From Hoeflea sp. IMCC20628 (GTDB lineage: Bacteria; Pseudomonadota; Alphaproteobacteria; Rhizobiales; Rhizobiaceae): a stretch of 64,000 nt of DNA. The notes under the pieces were generated by a model. It saw nothing but the letters and a program-made list of their open reading frames with translations, ran no database searches and was not told the DNA's origin. Below, one piece after another: positions 15,927 to 25,101 of the stretch; within the stretch, counting starts at the first letter, position 1, and each line of letters opens with the position of its first letter. A program made the position numbers and the translations under genes. The stretch covers positions 3,862,501 through 3,926,500 of the forward strand of contig NZ_CP011479.1 in NCBI RefSeq assembly GCF_001011155.1, in the 5' to 3' direction.

Positions 15927-18289
15927 CGGTCGGTCCTCACACCTGCTCCGGGAACAACCCGACCCAGCCAGATCGCGAATACAGCCATCAGTGCAATGAC
16001 CAGCGCGACATAGATGCGGAAGTGATCGGAGAACCACGCCGCCGCGATCCGGCGCAGGTTGCCCGGATCATAATTCTTGATCTCATGGGCGAAGTACGCC
16101 TGCGGCCGGGTACTACGGATCGAACCCGTATCGAGGTCGAGAACCAGGTTCTCGCCTTCGAGGCGGTTCCACACTGCAGGATCGGCAAGCAGGTTGGAGG
16201 CATCGCGCATATCGGGCGCAGAGTCCGCAGTGAGCCAGGTCACGACACCCGTGCCCGAAGCGCGCGGGCGCTGCGAAAGCACAGCCTTGCGTCGAGGTTC
16301 AACCAACGGCACGGCATCCGAGGAAGTCTCATATTTGAGCCACGACCGCAGCGTCCGGAATGCATCGGTGACGCCAACGCTGAGGCTGTGCATCGACGTG
16401 CTCTCTTCGCCAAGGTTGCGCGTGGACTGCCGAAACGCATCAAGCAACGCGACCGGGTCAGTCGTCATGGCACGCGGAATTGCGGCCCCTGGCAGATGGA
16501 TCGATGAGGTTGAAATCGGATCGACAAATCTCTCGGCAAGGGCAAAATCAATCTGTTGCGGTGTCGCGATAAATCCACCTGCACCCTGTTCCACCAACTC
16601 CTCGACAGCGCGCTTTGACGCGATCACGATGGCATTCCCGCCACCCGTCGCATCCGGCGGACCGAAGACCACCTGCGCCGGAGCCGGCGCGCGCGCGACA
16701 AGGCTCAATTTGGCGATCATGGTCATGGCTGCCGAAACCGAATTGACATCAGGCTTGAGCGCATGAACCGTGAACCCCGCGGAACCGGCATAGGGGTAGG
16801 CTGATCCCGCCATGGCCGCCAGTTCGGGCGATCGCGCAACCCGCGCCAAGGCGGGAACCCTGATTTCGGTTGTGTCGAGAAGGATAAACCGGGGAATCGA
16901 ATCGTCCCGCTCGGCGAAGATGCAACTGTCGTCGGCCCCGCGTTCGAGTTCGGCCAGCAACTCGATCTGGTTGCGGCCAGGCCGGAAAGCTCGAAGCGGC
17001 AATTCCAGCTTGCGGCCGGAAAATGTTTGCCCATTTGTGTCCCGCATCGGCAGGCTCTTGACGACGCGGTCATTGACCCGAACGAGTAGTTGCGAAGTCG
17101 GCTTGAGACCGGGCGAAGTTGCGGCGTTCAATGCCAGATCCAGGGTTGCGTAGTCTGCCGGATAGAAGTCGGCAGGCAGGACCATGTCAAAGCGCGTGGT
17201 GAACAGACGACCGCTGAACGGAGTCGCCACATAGCCGGCATCGGCAAGGGTGTAGACACTTGATGCCTCAGTGCGGATCTCGCCCTTGCGTCCGGCGCGA
17301 ATGCCGGTATCGAGCACTGTCTTGAGTTGCCCCTGAATGGCCGATAGCAGCATGCCCGGAATTTCACCGTCCGTGGCAGCGTGAAGCACGACACGGGCGC
17401 GTGCGGGATCAGCGCTGTCGGCGACCGACAAGCCATAAGGTTCATTACCAACCAACACACTTGCTGAGTCGGGATCGGTATCTGTGACAACAACCAGATC
17501 TATGCCTGGACCATGCCCCTCGCTTTCGGCAACCGTGACTGAGATGTCATCGCGATTGAGAACCAGTGCCAATGTCTGAACCAAGGACGCCGCCCGGTTG
17601 AGCGCGTTGGCACCCGCGCCATCGCGCAAGACCAGCCGCACATCCGTCAGCCCCTGGTCGTTGCGGCCCACGCTACGCAAGCCTGAAAAACCATTCAATC
17701 CGCGCTGGGTCTGAGTCCGAAAGCCAGATGACTGATAGTCGATCTCTGTCCACAATTCGTAGGTGGCTTCCATCGAGCAATCGACCCGATGACGCTGAAC
17801 AGCGCGCAGACGGACTTCATTGACGCCTGTGCGCAGCAGCGCTGGTGAAACATTGAGAACCTGCTTGTCAAAACCGGATGGCGAGCGGATCGGAAATTCG
17901 CCCGCTGGCGAGCCGTTGACCATGACCGATACCACGGAGGTTTCGGGCATCACGGAGACTGCATTGCGATAGGCGATCACGAGATCGCCGCCGGCTGCGA
18001 TATTCTGGGCATCGAGAACGAAGGTCAGGTTGATAACATCATCTTCGCCGGTGAACCTGAGTGCCGATTTCGGTTGTTCGAATGCGGTCAGGCTTGCATC
18101 GTGATGCATGATCGCATTGGCCATAGCCACCGGGCGGGTCGACAGGATGGTGCTTTGTCCAAGGCCCTTTAGGGAAACAACAGGATTTGCGACCGGGGCT
18201 TCTGTCAGCAGACTTTGCGCCTTCGCAGTTTGCGCACCGACTGTTGCCAACAAGGCTGCCGTCGCCAGTGAGGAGAGCAGTTTAAGCAT
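15923..18289 (-). CDS. bcsB: Cellulose synthase regulatory/periplasmic subunit BcsB
   Basis: The 788-residue protein has an N-terminal signal peptide (LLSSLATAALLATVGAQTAKA) and a single C-terminal transmembrane helix (IYVALVIALMAVFAIWLG) that packs against BcsA. The periplasmic part holds the repeated carbohydrate-binding and flavodoxin-like domains of BcsB, with DINLTFVLDA-like and LPADFYPADYATLDLALNA strands. It guides nascent glucan across the periplasm. The ATG at 18289 overlaps the bcsA stop by 8 bases; an ATG five codons upstream is possible, but GGAG sits 9 bases before 18289. It is the second gene of bcsA-bcsB-TPR-bcsN. Confidence 0.93.
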   Translation of the reverse strand: MLKLLSSLATAALLATVGAQTAKAQSLLTEAPVANPVVSLKGLGQSTILSTRPVAMANAIMHHDASLTAFEQPKSALRFTGEDDVINLTFVLDAQNIAAGGDLVIAYRNAVSVMPETSVVSVMVNGSPAGEFPIRSPSGFDKQVLNVSPALLRTGVNEVRLRAVQRHRVDCSMEATYELWTEIDYQSSGFRTQTQRGLNGFSGLRSVGRNDQGLTDVRLVLRDGAGANALNRAASLVQTLALVLNRDDISVTVAESEGHGPGIDLVVVTDTDPDSASVLVGNEPYGLSVADSADPARARVVLHAATDGEIPGMLLSAIQGQLKTVLDTGIRAGRKGEIRTEASSVYTLADAGYVATPFSGRLFTTRFDMVLPADFYPADYATLDLALNAATSPGLKPTSQLLVRVNDRVVKSLPMRDTNGQTFSGRKLELPLRAFRPGRNQIELLAELERGADDSCIFAERDDSIPRFILLDTTEIRVPALARVARSPELAAMAGSAYPYAGSAGFTVHALKPDVNSVSAAMTMIAKLSLVARAPAPAQVVFGPPDATGGGNAIVIASKRAVEELVEQGAGGFIATPQQIDFALAERFVDPISTSSIHLPGAAIPRAMTTDPVALLDAFRQSTRNLGEESTSMHSLSVGVTDAFRTLRSWLKYETSSDAVPLVEPRRKAVLSQRPRASGTGVVTWLTADSAPDMRDASNLLADPAVWNRLEGENLVLDLDTGSIRSTRPQAYFAHEIKNYDPGNLRRIAAAWFSDHFRIYVALVIALMAVFAIWLGRVVPGAGVRTDR

Positions 18290-20540
18290 GGGACCGTTCT
18301 CCATTCACTGTCATCATTTGCTGCACTTTACCCGGGATCTGGGCGTTGTTTTCCTTGACCACAATCGGCGCGTCGGCATGGGACTCGGTCTTGTCCAGCC
18401 GGGTGAAACCAAGCAGATAGCCTGTTGCCCGGAATGATTCGACCATGCTCCAGCGCAGGAAACGCAGCGTTCCGCGGATGATGTCGATGCGTATCTGGCG
18501 GCGTGAAATACGATCCTGAAGCACCCCCTGATCCGAGTACATGATCTCGGCGATCGCCATGAATGTCTCCGGCATCCGCTCGGGATAGGCGAAACCAAAC
18601 ACGTTGGTACCGTCGAAGTCTCGCACGGAGCGTATGGTGACGGGGAAGGAAACCGCCCTGCCGCCGCGGCGCACTTCAATGACTCCGGACCAATCGGTGT
18701 CGGGATCGATATCAGGCTCGTGCTCGGGGAACTGAACCGAAACGCCACCGCTTGAGGCGTCCAGCAGGATGATGTTCCAGGTGCGGTCGCCCTGTCGCAG
18801 CAAGCCGTGACGCCGGATCGGCAGACGCTGATTGCGGCGCAACTCCTTGCGTTCGGCAACAACGCCCAGCCCTGCCCCGGCGAGAATGAGATTGAGCAGG
18901 TTCCACATCGCAACAATCAGCAGAAGGTCTGAAGCAACCGGTTCGGTCGCAAGCCGCCAGAACGAATAGGCCGCAGCCGCCAAAAGCACATAAAACATGA
19001 TGAAATATGGAATTGCGATTGGCGAAAGCCCATCCGAATTCAGCGTCTGTCCTTTGGCGGTGACATTGAAGGTCGGTTTGCGTGGATTGCGGATCACACT
19101 GACAATTGATCCGATCAGCATGAGTGACTGGACATATTCGTACAATTCGGACACCCAGGGCCACCGGACTTTGCCATAAAGGTAACTCTGCATGGCGAAG
19201 GAGGCGATCAGGTAGGTCAAGGCGTAGACGCCGAACTCCTGGATGTTGGCCTGGTAGATCTCCAGCGAAAAGAAGATGTAGAGCAGCGGCGACACCATGA
19301 AAGCCAGCCGCGACAGCGGAAACAGCCAGAACAGATTGATGCCGGCATAACAAATGCGCTGTCCGACAGTCAGACCTTTGGCGAGAAACGGTCGGTTCAG
19401 GATCAGAATTTGCAACATGCCCTGACACCAGCGAGCGCGCTGACCGATGAAGGCGACGAAAGTTTCGGGCTGCAGGCCGGCGATCAGCGGCTTGTCAACA
19501 TAATGCGAATGCCACCCCTTGGCGTGAAGGCTCAGCGCGGTCTCGCAATCCTCGGTGATCGTCTGACCGGAAAACCCGCCAACCGATTCCAGAGCCTTCC
19601 GGCGTAGAACCGCCGCTGAGCCGCAAAAGAACGACGCATTCCATTTGTCCAGGCCGCTTTGCAGCACGGAGTAAAACATCTCGTTTTCCGACGGCATCGA
19701 ACCGAACGTGCGCAGGTTTTTCTCAAGCGGATCTGGATTGAGAAAATAATGTGGAGTCTGAACCAGGAAGAGTTTGGCATCTTCCATAAAGAAGCTGACG
19801 GTCTCCTTGAGAAACTCACGCACCGGCGCATGATCGGCGTCAAACACGACCACGAGGTCGGCCTTGGAGATCCGCAGACCATCATTCAGGTTGCCGGCCT
19901 TGGCATGATCGTTTTTCTTGCGTGCGTGATAGTTCACGCCCATTGCCTTGCAAAGCGCTTTGAGTTGCTCGTGCCGCCGTGTTGCGGCGAGCGCCAGAAT
20001 CGGATCCTTTTGCGACCGCTTGGCTTCGGTTCCGCCATCGTCAAGCAGCCAGATCGACATCTTGTCACGCGGGTAAATCATGGATTTGGCCGCGGCCAGC
20101 GTCGCAGCCAGAAGTTCCGGATCCTCATTGTAGGTAGGAATGAACACGTCGATGCTCGGGAGGGCATCGAGCGAACGAACCTTCGGCGCAACGCGCTTGA
20201 TTGGATCGGCCAGCATGAAGAAGCTGACAGCCAGCATTACCAGGCAATACATCTCGGCAATGTAAAGCAGCAATCCGGGAATGAAGTTTTGCGGCTCCGA
20301 GATGGACGGCAAGGTTTCAGTCGTCCGCCAGAATGCGTAGCGCATCGCCAACACGCCGCAAAAAACAAAGGTGATCATTCGAAAAACGGTGTTCTTTGGC
20401 CGAGTCATGCCGAAAAACATCACACCAAGGGCAGCCAGACTTAAAACCAGCTGAGCCTGAAGGCTCAGGGGGAGCCATAATAATGTCACCCCGAGAAAGC
20501 CGGCCAGCAGCGCCGGCCATTTAGTGCACATCATGTGCAT
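18282..20540 (-). CDS. bcsA: Cellulose synthase catalytic subunit (UDP-forming), with PilZ domain
   Basis: The 752-residue inner-membrane GT2 enzyme polymerises UDP-glucose into beta-1,4-glucan. The catalytic order is complete: IDVFIPTYNED with LLDDGG, VVVFDADHAPV (DxD), TEDCETAL and QRARWCQG (QxxRW). Transmembrane segments flank the domain on both sides. At about residue 565 a PilZ domain carries RRNQRLPIR and later DASSGGVSV, the RxxxR and D/NxSxxG c-di-GMP motifs, so activity should need c-di-GMP. GAGG lies 6 bases before the ATG. It heads the operon and is divergent from a GH9 cellulase; paired hairpins lie in the leader. Confidence 0.97.
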   Translation of the reverse strand: MHMMCTKWPALLAGFLGVTLLWLPLSLQAQLVLSLAALGVMFFGMTRPKNTVFRMITFVFCGVLAMRYAFWRTTETLPSISEPQNFIPGLLLYIAEMYCLVMLAVSFFMLADPIKRVAPKVRSLDALPSIDVFIPTYNEDPELLAATLAAAKSMIYPRDKMSIWLLDDGGTEAKRSQKDPILALAATRRHEQLKALCKAMGVNYHARKKNDHAKAGNLNDGLRISKADLVVVFDADHAPVREFLKETVSFFMEDAKLFLVQTPHYFLNPDPLEKNLRTFGSMPSENEMFYSVLQSGLDKWNASFFCGSAAVLRRKALESVGGFSGQTITEDCETALSLHAKGWHSHYVDKPLIAGLQPETFVAFIGQRARWCQGMLQILILNRPFLAKGLTVGQRICYAGINLFWLFPLSRLAFMVSPLLYIFFSLEIYQANIQEFGVYALTYLIASFAMQSYLYGKVRWPWVSELYEYVQSLMLIGSIVSVIRNPRKPTFNVTAKGQTLNSDGLSPIAIPYFIMFYVLLAAAAYSFWRLATEPVASDLLLIVAMWNLLNLILAGAGLGVVAERKELRRNQRLPIRRHGLLRQGDRTWNIILLDASSGGVSVQFPEHEPDIDPDTDWSGVIEVRRGGRAVSFPVTIRSVRDFDGTNVFGFAYPERMPETFMAIAEIMYSDQGVLQDRISRRQIRIDIIRGTLRFLRWSMVESFRATGYLLGFTRLDKTESHADAPIVVKENNAQIPGKVQQMMTVNGERSHA

Positions 20541-20563
20541 GATTACCTCACATCTTTCATAGG

Positions 20564-20596
20564 CTCTGCATCATGCAGAGAACACGCGCTTTGCGC
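20564..20596 (-). promoter_or_regulatory. Two adjacent hairpins in the bcsA leader
   Basis: CTCTGCA (20564-20570) and TGCAGAG (20574-20580) form a perfect 7-bp stem with loop TCA, and GCGC-TTT-GCGC (20586-20596) forms a second small stem next to it. The first stem lies 18 bases upstream of the GAGG ribosome site of bcsA, so it could affect translation or mark an operator. Confidence 0.35.
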
Positions 20597-21007
20597 AGAG
20601 TGCTTTTAGAGCCAGAATGGTTCACGCATTCCTAATAATCTGACGCAAAATGATTTTAGGTAATATGCGCCTGGTCAGTTGCTGGATAGAAGCCATGAAG
20701 AGCCAGCCGGTGGCATTGAGTGCAAGGTCAACTCGCTGAAACCGATGACACATCCACTGGCCCTCCTACGAACCAGCAAGAACGCCCTTTCAAACAGCAG
20801 CAAAGCTGAATCAGAGCCAGTTCTGAGCAGGAAAAGGGCGACATGTTGCGCCGATCCCAAAGAAAAACGGGGTGGCCCATGCCACTCCCTGGCTGCGATG
20901 AAGCCATCTGGGGTATGCCGATTAAGGCTTTGTTCACGGCGAGAGTCTAATTTTCAAATGATGCAACACGGCCAACAGGGTCGTCATTCCCGACCACGGA
21001 AACAGCC
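20597..21007. other. Divergent intergenic region bcsA / GH9 cellulase
   Basis: About 400 bases separate the bcsA leader from the GH9 start. Several short open frames cross it, but none has a ribosome site, a recognisable domain or consistent codon use. It should hold promoters for both genes; no clear sigma-70 or operator match stood out. Confidence 0.5.
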
Positions 21008-23281
21008 ATGACGCACCCAAAGGCCATGATCGGCCTCTTTGCAATGCTGGCGGCACACGCCATGTCTTCCCATGCCAAGGCAACAGAAATGATGCCCGAT
21101 CCGGCGTTTGTGAAATCAACGCTTGTTGGCGAATGGTGGGCCACACCAAACATCAAGTTTGACTACCGGCCGGGTGAACTTTGTGGCTCGGTGGCTGGTG
21201 GCACAGACCAGCCCTGGGACGCAATTCTCGGCTTTAACGGGCTCCGGTTGACCAAGGGAGAGCATTATCGCCTGTCGATCATTGCCTCCGGAGATCCGGA
21301 TGGGCCGATGAGGGCGATTGCTCAAAAGGTAGCAGAGCCATGGACGCCTGAAGGCGAGATCAAGCGTCGCGTGTCGACGGACAAGCAGACGCTGAGCGAG
21401 AGTTTTACTGCAGGAGAAACCCACGCACCGGCGCAGCTTGTTTTCCAGCTCGGCGGATCGGACACGTCCTGGCGGTTTTGTCTGCATTCGGCATCACTGA
21501 TGACCGGCGAAAAGATATCTCCGGTCGCTGCGACCAGCGGCATATCTGCGATCCGGGTCAATCAGCTGGCTTATTTCCCTGATGGTCCAAAGCGCGCCAC
21601 GCTGGTGCGCAAGGGAAACTCCCGATTGGACTGGAAGCTCGTTTCGTCCACCGGAAAGCTAATGACGAGTGGAAAAACCAATGCGAACGGGCATGACAAA
21701 TCCTCCGGGCTTGAGGTTCAAACCATTGATTTCAGCAGTTTCGACAGGGTTGGTGATGGTTACCGATTGATCGCCGGTTCCGAAACCAGTCCCCCATTCT
21801 CGATCTCCCGCGATGCATATGGCGCCTTGCGCAATGATGCGCTGTCCTATTTTTACAAGGTGCGCAGTGGCATCGAAATCAAGCAGGACCTGGCAGGCAA
21901 AGGCTATGGGCGCCCTGCCGGACATCTCGGCAAGAAGCCCAACCGCGGCGATACATCGGTCGGCTGTCTCGACACCAAAACGGCCCGCAAGGTCTATGGC
22001 AAAGACTGGAGTTGCAGCTACAGGCTCAATGTCTCCGGCGGCTGGTATGACGCCGGAGACTTTGGAAAATATGTGGTCAATGGCGGAATTGCCACCGCAC
22101 AGTTGCTCGGTGTTTATGAGAGGGCACTCAACCATGGTGGCGGCGCGTCGCCGGCACTGTCTGACCGCCTGGTGCGGATACCGGAGGCTGGCAATGGTGT
22201 TGCCGATATACTCGACGAAGCCCGTTGGGAGCTTGATTTCCTGATTTCGATGACTGTTCCCGAGGGCCAACCCTATGCCGGCATGGCGCATCACAAGGTT
22301 CATGGCAAAGGTTGGCCATCCGGACCGCTGCTCCCGCACAATGATAAAGAAGAGCGTGTTCTGCATCGCCCCTCGACAGCAGCAACGCTCAATCTGGCCG
22401 CCGCTGCGGCGCAGGGAGCCCGGCTTTTCGCGCGAACCAACAAAGACTATGCACAATGGCTGCTGACTGCAGCCATTCATGCCTATCACGCAGCGGAAGC
22501 CAATCCGAAGCTCTATGCGCCTTCCACCGATGGCAGTTTCGGCGGCGGCGATTATCAGGATGACGATGTCTCGGATGAATTTTACTGGGCGGCGTCCGAG
22601 CTTTATCTGACAACCGGTGATCCGCTCTGGCTCAAGCGCGCCAAGGCTTCGCCGCACTGGTCTGGTCCGGTGTTTTATCCCGATGGTTTCAGTTGGCGTG
22701 CTGTGGCGGCTTTGGCACGTATCCAACTCGCCTCGGTGCCATCGAACCTGTCAAAAAAGGATCTGAGGGCTATCCGTAGTTCGGTCAAAAAGGCTGCCGA
22801 CGCCTATCTGCACCTGCAGAAGAAGGAAGCTTTCGGTTTGATGTACAATCCGAAGGACGGTTTTGGCTGGGGATCGAACCAATCCCTGATCCAGAACATG
22901 ATCGTTGTCGCCACCGCTTTTGACGTGACCGGCGAGCGGCGTTACCTGCAGTCGGTGCGTGAGAGCATGGATTATCTGCTGGGGCGCAATGCGCTTGGAA
23001 ACTCCTATGTCACCGGTTACGGCACCAGCTATTCGCATCAGCAGTTTTCCTACATGTTTGCCGCCAGCGCCGATCCGTCCTATCCACCGCCGCCCAAGGG
23101 CGCGCTGGCAGGTGGCCCCAACAGTGGGCTAGCCGATGATTACGCCATCAAGACCCTGAAGGGATGTGCGCCGCAAACGTGTTATGTAGATGATTCACGT
23201 TCGTTTTCGACCAATGAGATTGCCATCAACTGGAACGCGCCGCTGACCTGGATCGCGTCGTTCCTTGCCGATACCCGGTAG
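21008..23281 (+). CDS. Glycoside hydrolase family 9 endoglucanase, exported
   Basis: The 757-residue protein has a Sec signal peptide (about 1-26, ending AHAMSSHAKA), a jelly-roll carbohydrate-binding-like region (about 30-165), an Ig-like CelD-N domain beginning near SAIRVNQLAYFPDGP, and a GH9 (alpha/alpha)6 domain from about 280. The catalytic aspartates lie in GGWYDAGDFGKY (near 345-352) and the acid Glu in STNEIAINWNAPL (near 735). It hydrolyses beta-1,4-glucan by inversion. It is divergent from bcsA, so it probably serves the cellulose system in place of the usual GH8 BcsZ. The family's usual histidine motif is changed to YSHQQFSYMF here. Confidence 0.93.
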   Translation: MTHPKAMIGLFAMLAAHAMSSHAKATEMMPDPAFVKSTLVGEWWATPNIKFDYRPGELCGSVAGGTDQPWDAILGFNGLRLTKGEHYRLSIIASGDPDGPMRAIAQKVAEPWTPEGEIKRRVSTDKQTLSESFTAGETHAPAQLVFQLGGSDTSWRFCLHSASLMTGEKISPVAATSGISAIRVNQLAYFPDGPKRATLVRKGNSRLDWKLVSSTGKLMTSGKTNANGHDKSSGLEVQTIDFSSFDRVGDGYRLIAGSETSPPFSISRDAYGALRNDALSYFYKVRSGIEIKQDLAGKGYGRPAGHLGKKPNRGDTSVGCLDTKTARKVYGKDWSCSYRLNVSGGWYDAGDFGKYVVNGGIATAQLLGVYERALNHGGGASPALSDRLVRIPEAGNGVADILDEARWELDFLISMTVPEGQPYAGMAHHKVHGKGWPSGPLLPHNDKEERVLHRPSTAATLNLAAAAAQGARLFARTNKDYAQWLLTAAIHAYHAAEANPKLYAPSTDGSFGGGDYQDDDVSDEFYWAASELYLTTGDPLWLKRAKASPHWSGPVFYPDGFSWRAVAALARIQLASVPSNLSKKDLRAIRSSVKKAADAYLHLQKKEAFGLMYNPKDGFGWGSNQSLIQNMIVVATAFDVTGERRYLQSVRESMDYLLGRNALGNSYVTGYGTSYSHQQFSYMFAASADPSYPPPPKGALAGGPNSGLADDYAIKTLKGCAPQTCYVDDSRSFSTNEIAINWNAPLTWIASFLADTR

Positions 23282-23283
23282 CC

Positions 23284-23639
23284 TCAATCGATACTCAGCC
23301 CGCAGGGCAATCGCAGGCGAGGCGACATGAGTGCAGCGGCATCGACTTTCAGGTTGGAATAGCCGTCCGAGACATCAATGACGACCTTCCCGTGGAATGA
23401 TAGCGGCCCGTGCCGTGTCACCAGCCAGGCGGCGTCTGCCCGCCTGCTCCGGAGCCTGTGACGTTGACCCGGTAGATCCTTGCTGGTTTGTGCCCTTGTT
23501 GGGCCCACCGTCCTTGCCCACCAGTTTCCTTGATGCGTTCAACACGGCATTCCATCGACGCTCGGAAGGCGATCCATAGGGGGAATAAAAACAGGTTTTA
23601 TAATAAATCGCATCAAAACATCGTGTCGATGCGATAATC
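23284..23639. other. Gap between the GH9 gene and tRNA-Thr
   Basis: About 350 bases with no supported gene. A 74-codon reverse frame covers 23284-23508 but lacks a ribosome site and any recognised domain. No terminator with a T run was seen after the cellulase gene. Confidence 0.5.
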
Positions 23640-23715
23640 TGGTGCCGCTTGCAGGACTCGAACCTGCGACCCCATCATTACGAATGATGTGCTCTACCAC
23701 CTGAGCTAAAGCGGC
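23640..23715 (-). tRNA. tRNA-Thr (anticodon CGT)
   Basis: The reverse strand folds as a full cloverleaf: acceptor GCCGCTT/AAGCGGC, D-arm GCTC/GAGC, anticodon stem CATCA/TGATG with loop TTCGTAA (anticodon CGT, reading ACG), T-arm GCAGG/CCTGC with TTCGAGT, and an encoded CCA end at 23640-23642. The variable loop is five bases. Confidence 0.97.
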
Positions 23716-23887
23716 GTACCAGTTCATGCGCAGGATTGGCGGCCAAAGCCGCACCCGCGGGATGGAGGGCAAATACCGTGATTGCCCCCCGATTTCAAGC
23801 GGCCATGCAAAGCCGCCGTGTTTTTTTAGAGCCGGTGTTAATGGCAGCCCAGCAATGTACCCCGGCTTTTGACGGCATTGCCCTGTT

Positions 23888-24847
23888 TTACAACGCCAGC
23901 CGTGCCCGGGTTGCCTTGTATTCGCTTTCCAGCCGGTCGACGAGATCGGCGACAGGACCAATCTTCTTCACAGCGCCGATGCCCTGGCCACAGCCCCAGA
24001 TCTCTTTCCAGGCTTTGGGGCCGGACGTGGCGCTATCGAAATCCATTTTGGTCGCGTCGGCTTCAGGCAGATTGTCCGGATCCATGCCGGATGCGGAAAT
24101 CGACGGCTTGAGATAATTGCCTGGAATGCCGGTAAAATAGTTGGAATAGACAATGTCCTTGGCGGTGCTGTCGACAATCATCTGCTTGTATTCATCAACC
24201 GCGCGGGCTTCATCGGTGGCGATGAAGGGTGAACCGATATAGGCCATGTCGGCGCCCATGGCCTGGGCAGCAAGAACCGCCCCGCCGGTGGAGATAGCGC
24301 CCGAGAGCAGCAGCGGGCCGTCAAACCATTCGCGGATCTCCTGAATCAGCGCGAAGGGGGAGAGCGGACCGGCATGGCCGCCGGCGCCGGCGGCAACGGC
24401 GATCAGGCCATCAGCGCCCTTTTTGATGGCCGAATGAGCATGGCGGTTGTTGATGATGTCATGCAGCACGATGCCGCCATAGGAATGAATCGCGGCATTG
24501 ACCTCGGGCACTGCGCCAAGCGAGGAAATCACCACCGGCACCTTGTATTTGACGCACATGCTCAGATCATGCTCGAGCCGGGTGTTGGAGCGGTGAACGA
24601 TCTGGTTGACGGCAAAGGGCGCCGCCGGGCGGTCCGGATTCTTGGCGTTGTGATCGGCAAGACCTTCGGTGATTTCGGCCAGCCATTCATCGAGCTGGGC
24701 TTCCGGACGGGCGTTGAGCGCAGGAAACGACCCCATCACCCCTGCCTTGCACTGGGCCATGACCAGCGCCGGATGCGAAATAATGAACAGGGGCGCGGCA
24801 ACCACGGGCAGCCGGAAATTGTCCTTGAGGATGGCGGGAAGTGTCAT
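23888..24847 (-). CDS. Nitronate monooxygenase family flavoprotein (2-nitropropane dioxygenase-like)
   Basis: This 319-residue TIM-barrel FMN enzyme oxidises alkyl nitronates to carbonyl compounds and nitrite. Signatures include the N-terminal LPVVAAPLFIIS, MGSFPALNARP, the central GADGLIAVAAGAGGHAG phosphate-binding region and LSGAISTGGAVLAAQAMGADMAYIGSPF. The ATG at 24847 is used because the family begins with LPAILKD; the upstream frame adds only 11 residues. A perfect 8-bp palindrome lies 20 bases ahead of the ATG, so a repressor probably controls it. In Rhizobiales such genes sometimes belong to acyl-CoA or branched-chain catabolism regulons. It converges on the tRNA. Confidence 0.9.
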   Translation of the reverse strand: MTLPAILKDNFRLPVVAAPLFIISHPALVMAQCKAGVMGSFPALNARPEAQLDEWLAEITEGLADHNAKNPDRPAAPFAVNQIVHRSNTRLEHDLSMCVKYKVPVVISSLGAVPEVNAAIHSYGGIVLHDIINNRHAHSAIKKGADGLIAVAAGAGGHAGPLSPFALIQEIREWFDGPLLLSGAISTGGAVLAAQAMGADMAYIGSPFIATDEARAVDEYKQMIVDSTAKDIVYSNYFTGIPGNYLKPSISASGMDPDNLPEADATKMDFDSATSGPKAWKEIWGCGQGIGAVKKIGPVADLVDRLESEYKATRARLAL

Positions 24848-24866
24848 GAAGCCTCGCAAATTACAG

Positions 24867-24886
24867 TGACGTTTACGCAAACGTCA
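24867..24886. promoter_or_regulatory. Perfect palindrome (operator candidate) before nitronate monooxygenase
   Basis: TGACGTTT (24867-24874) and AAACGTCA (24879-24886) are perfect inverted repeats around ACGC. The position, 20 bases upstream of the ATG, is where a repressor would block transcription. The core resembles operators of MerR/TetR regulators of acyl-CoA catabolism (LiuR-like), but I cannot assign it with confidence. Confidence 0.5.
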
Positions 24887-25101
24887 ATTTTCATAGCAGA
24901 GCCAGCCGGCGCTGAAAAGACGGTTATCAGCGACAGCACTTCCACAGGTGGATGGACCAGGAAGCCGCTGCGCGCTTGAGTTTTACCGGGTTAGCGGATA
25001 CGCACAAGAAAAAGGCACGAGCCGACGGGCGGCGACTGCCGGGCCTTGGCCATTTTGCAGCGACTGGCAATGACCAGACCACGCGGCACGGAGACAGATC
25101 A

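Noticed and set aside
20679-21011. Open frame of 110 codons between bcsA and the GH9 gene
   Set aside because: TTG start, no ribosome site, no domain, and overlapping frames on the other strand of similar length.
23284-23508. A 74-codon reverse frame after the GH9 gene
   Set aside because: No start signal and no recognised similarity; probably chance.
23640-23715. tRNA-Thr as an integration site for a genomic island
   Set aside because: No integrase and no second copy of the tRNA 3' end were found in the window.
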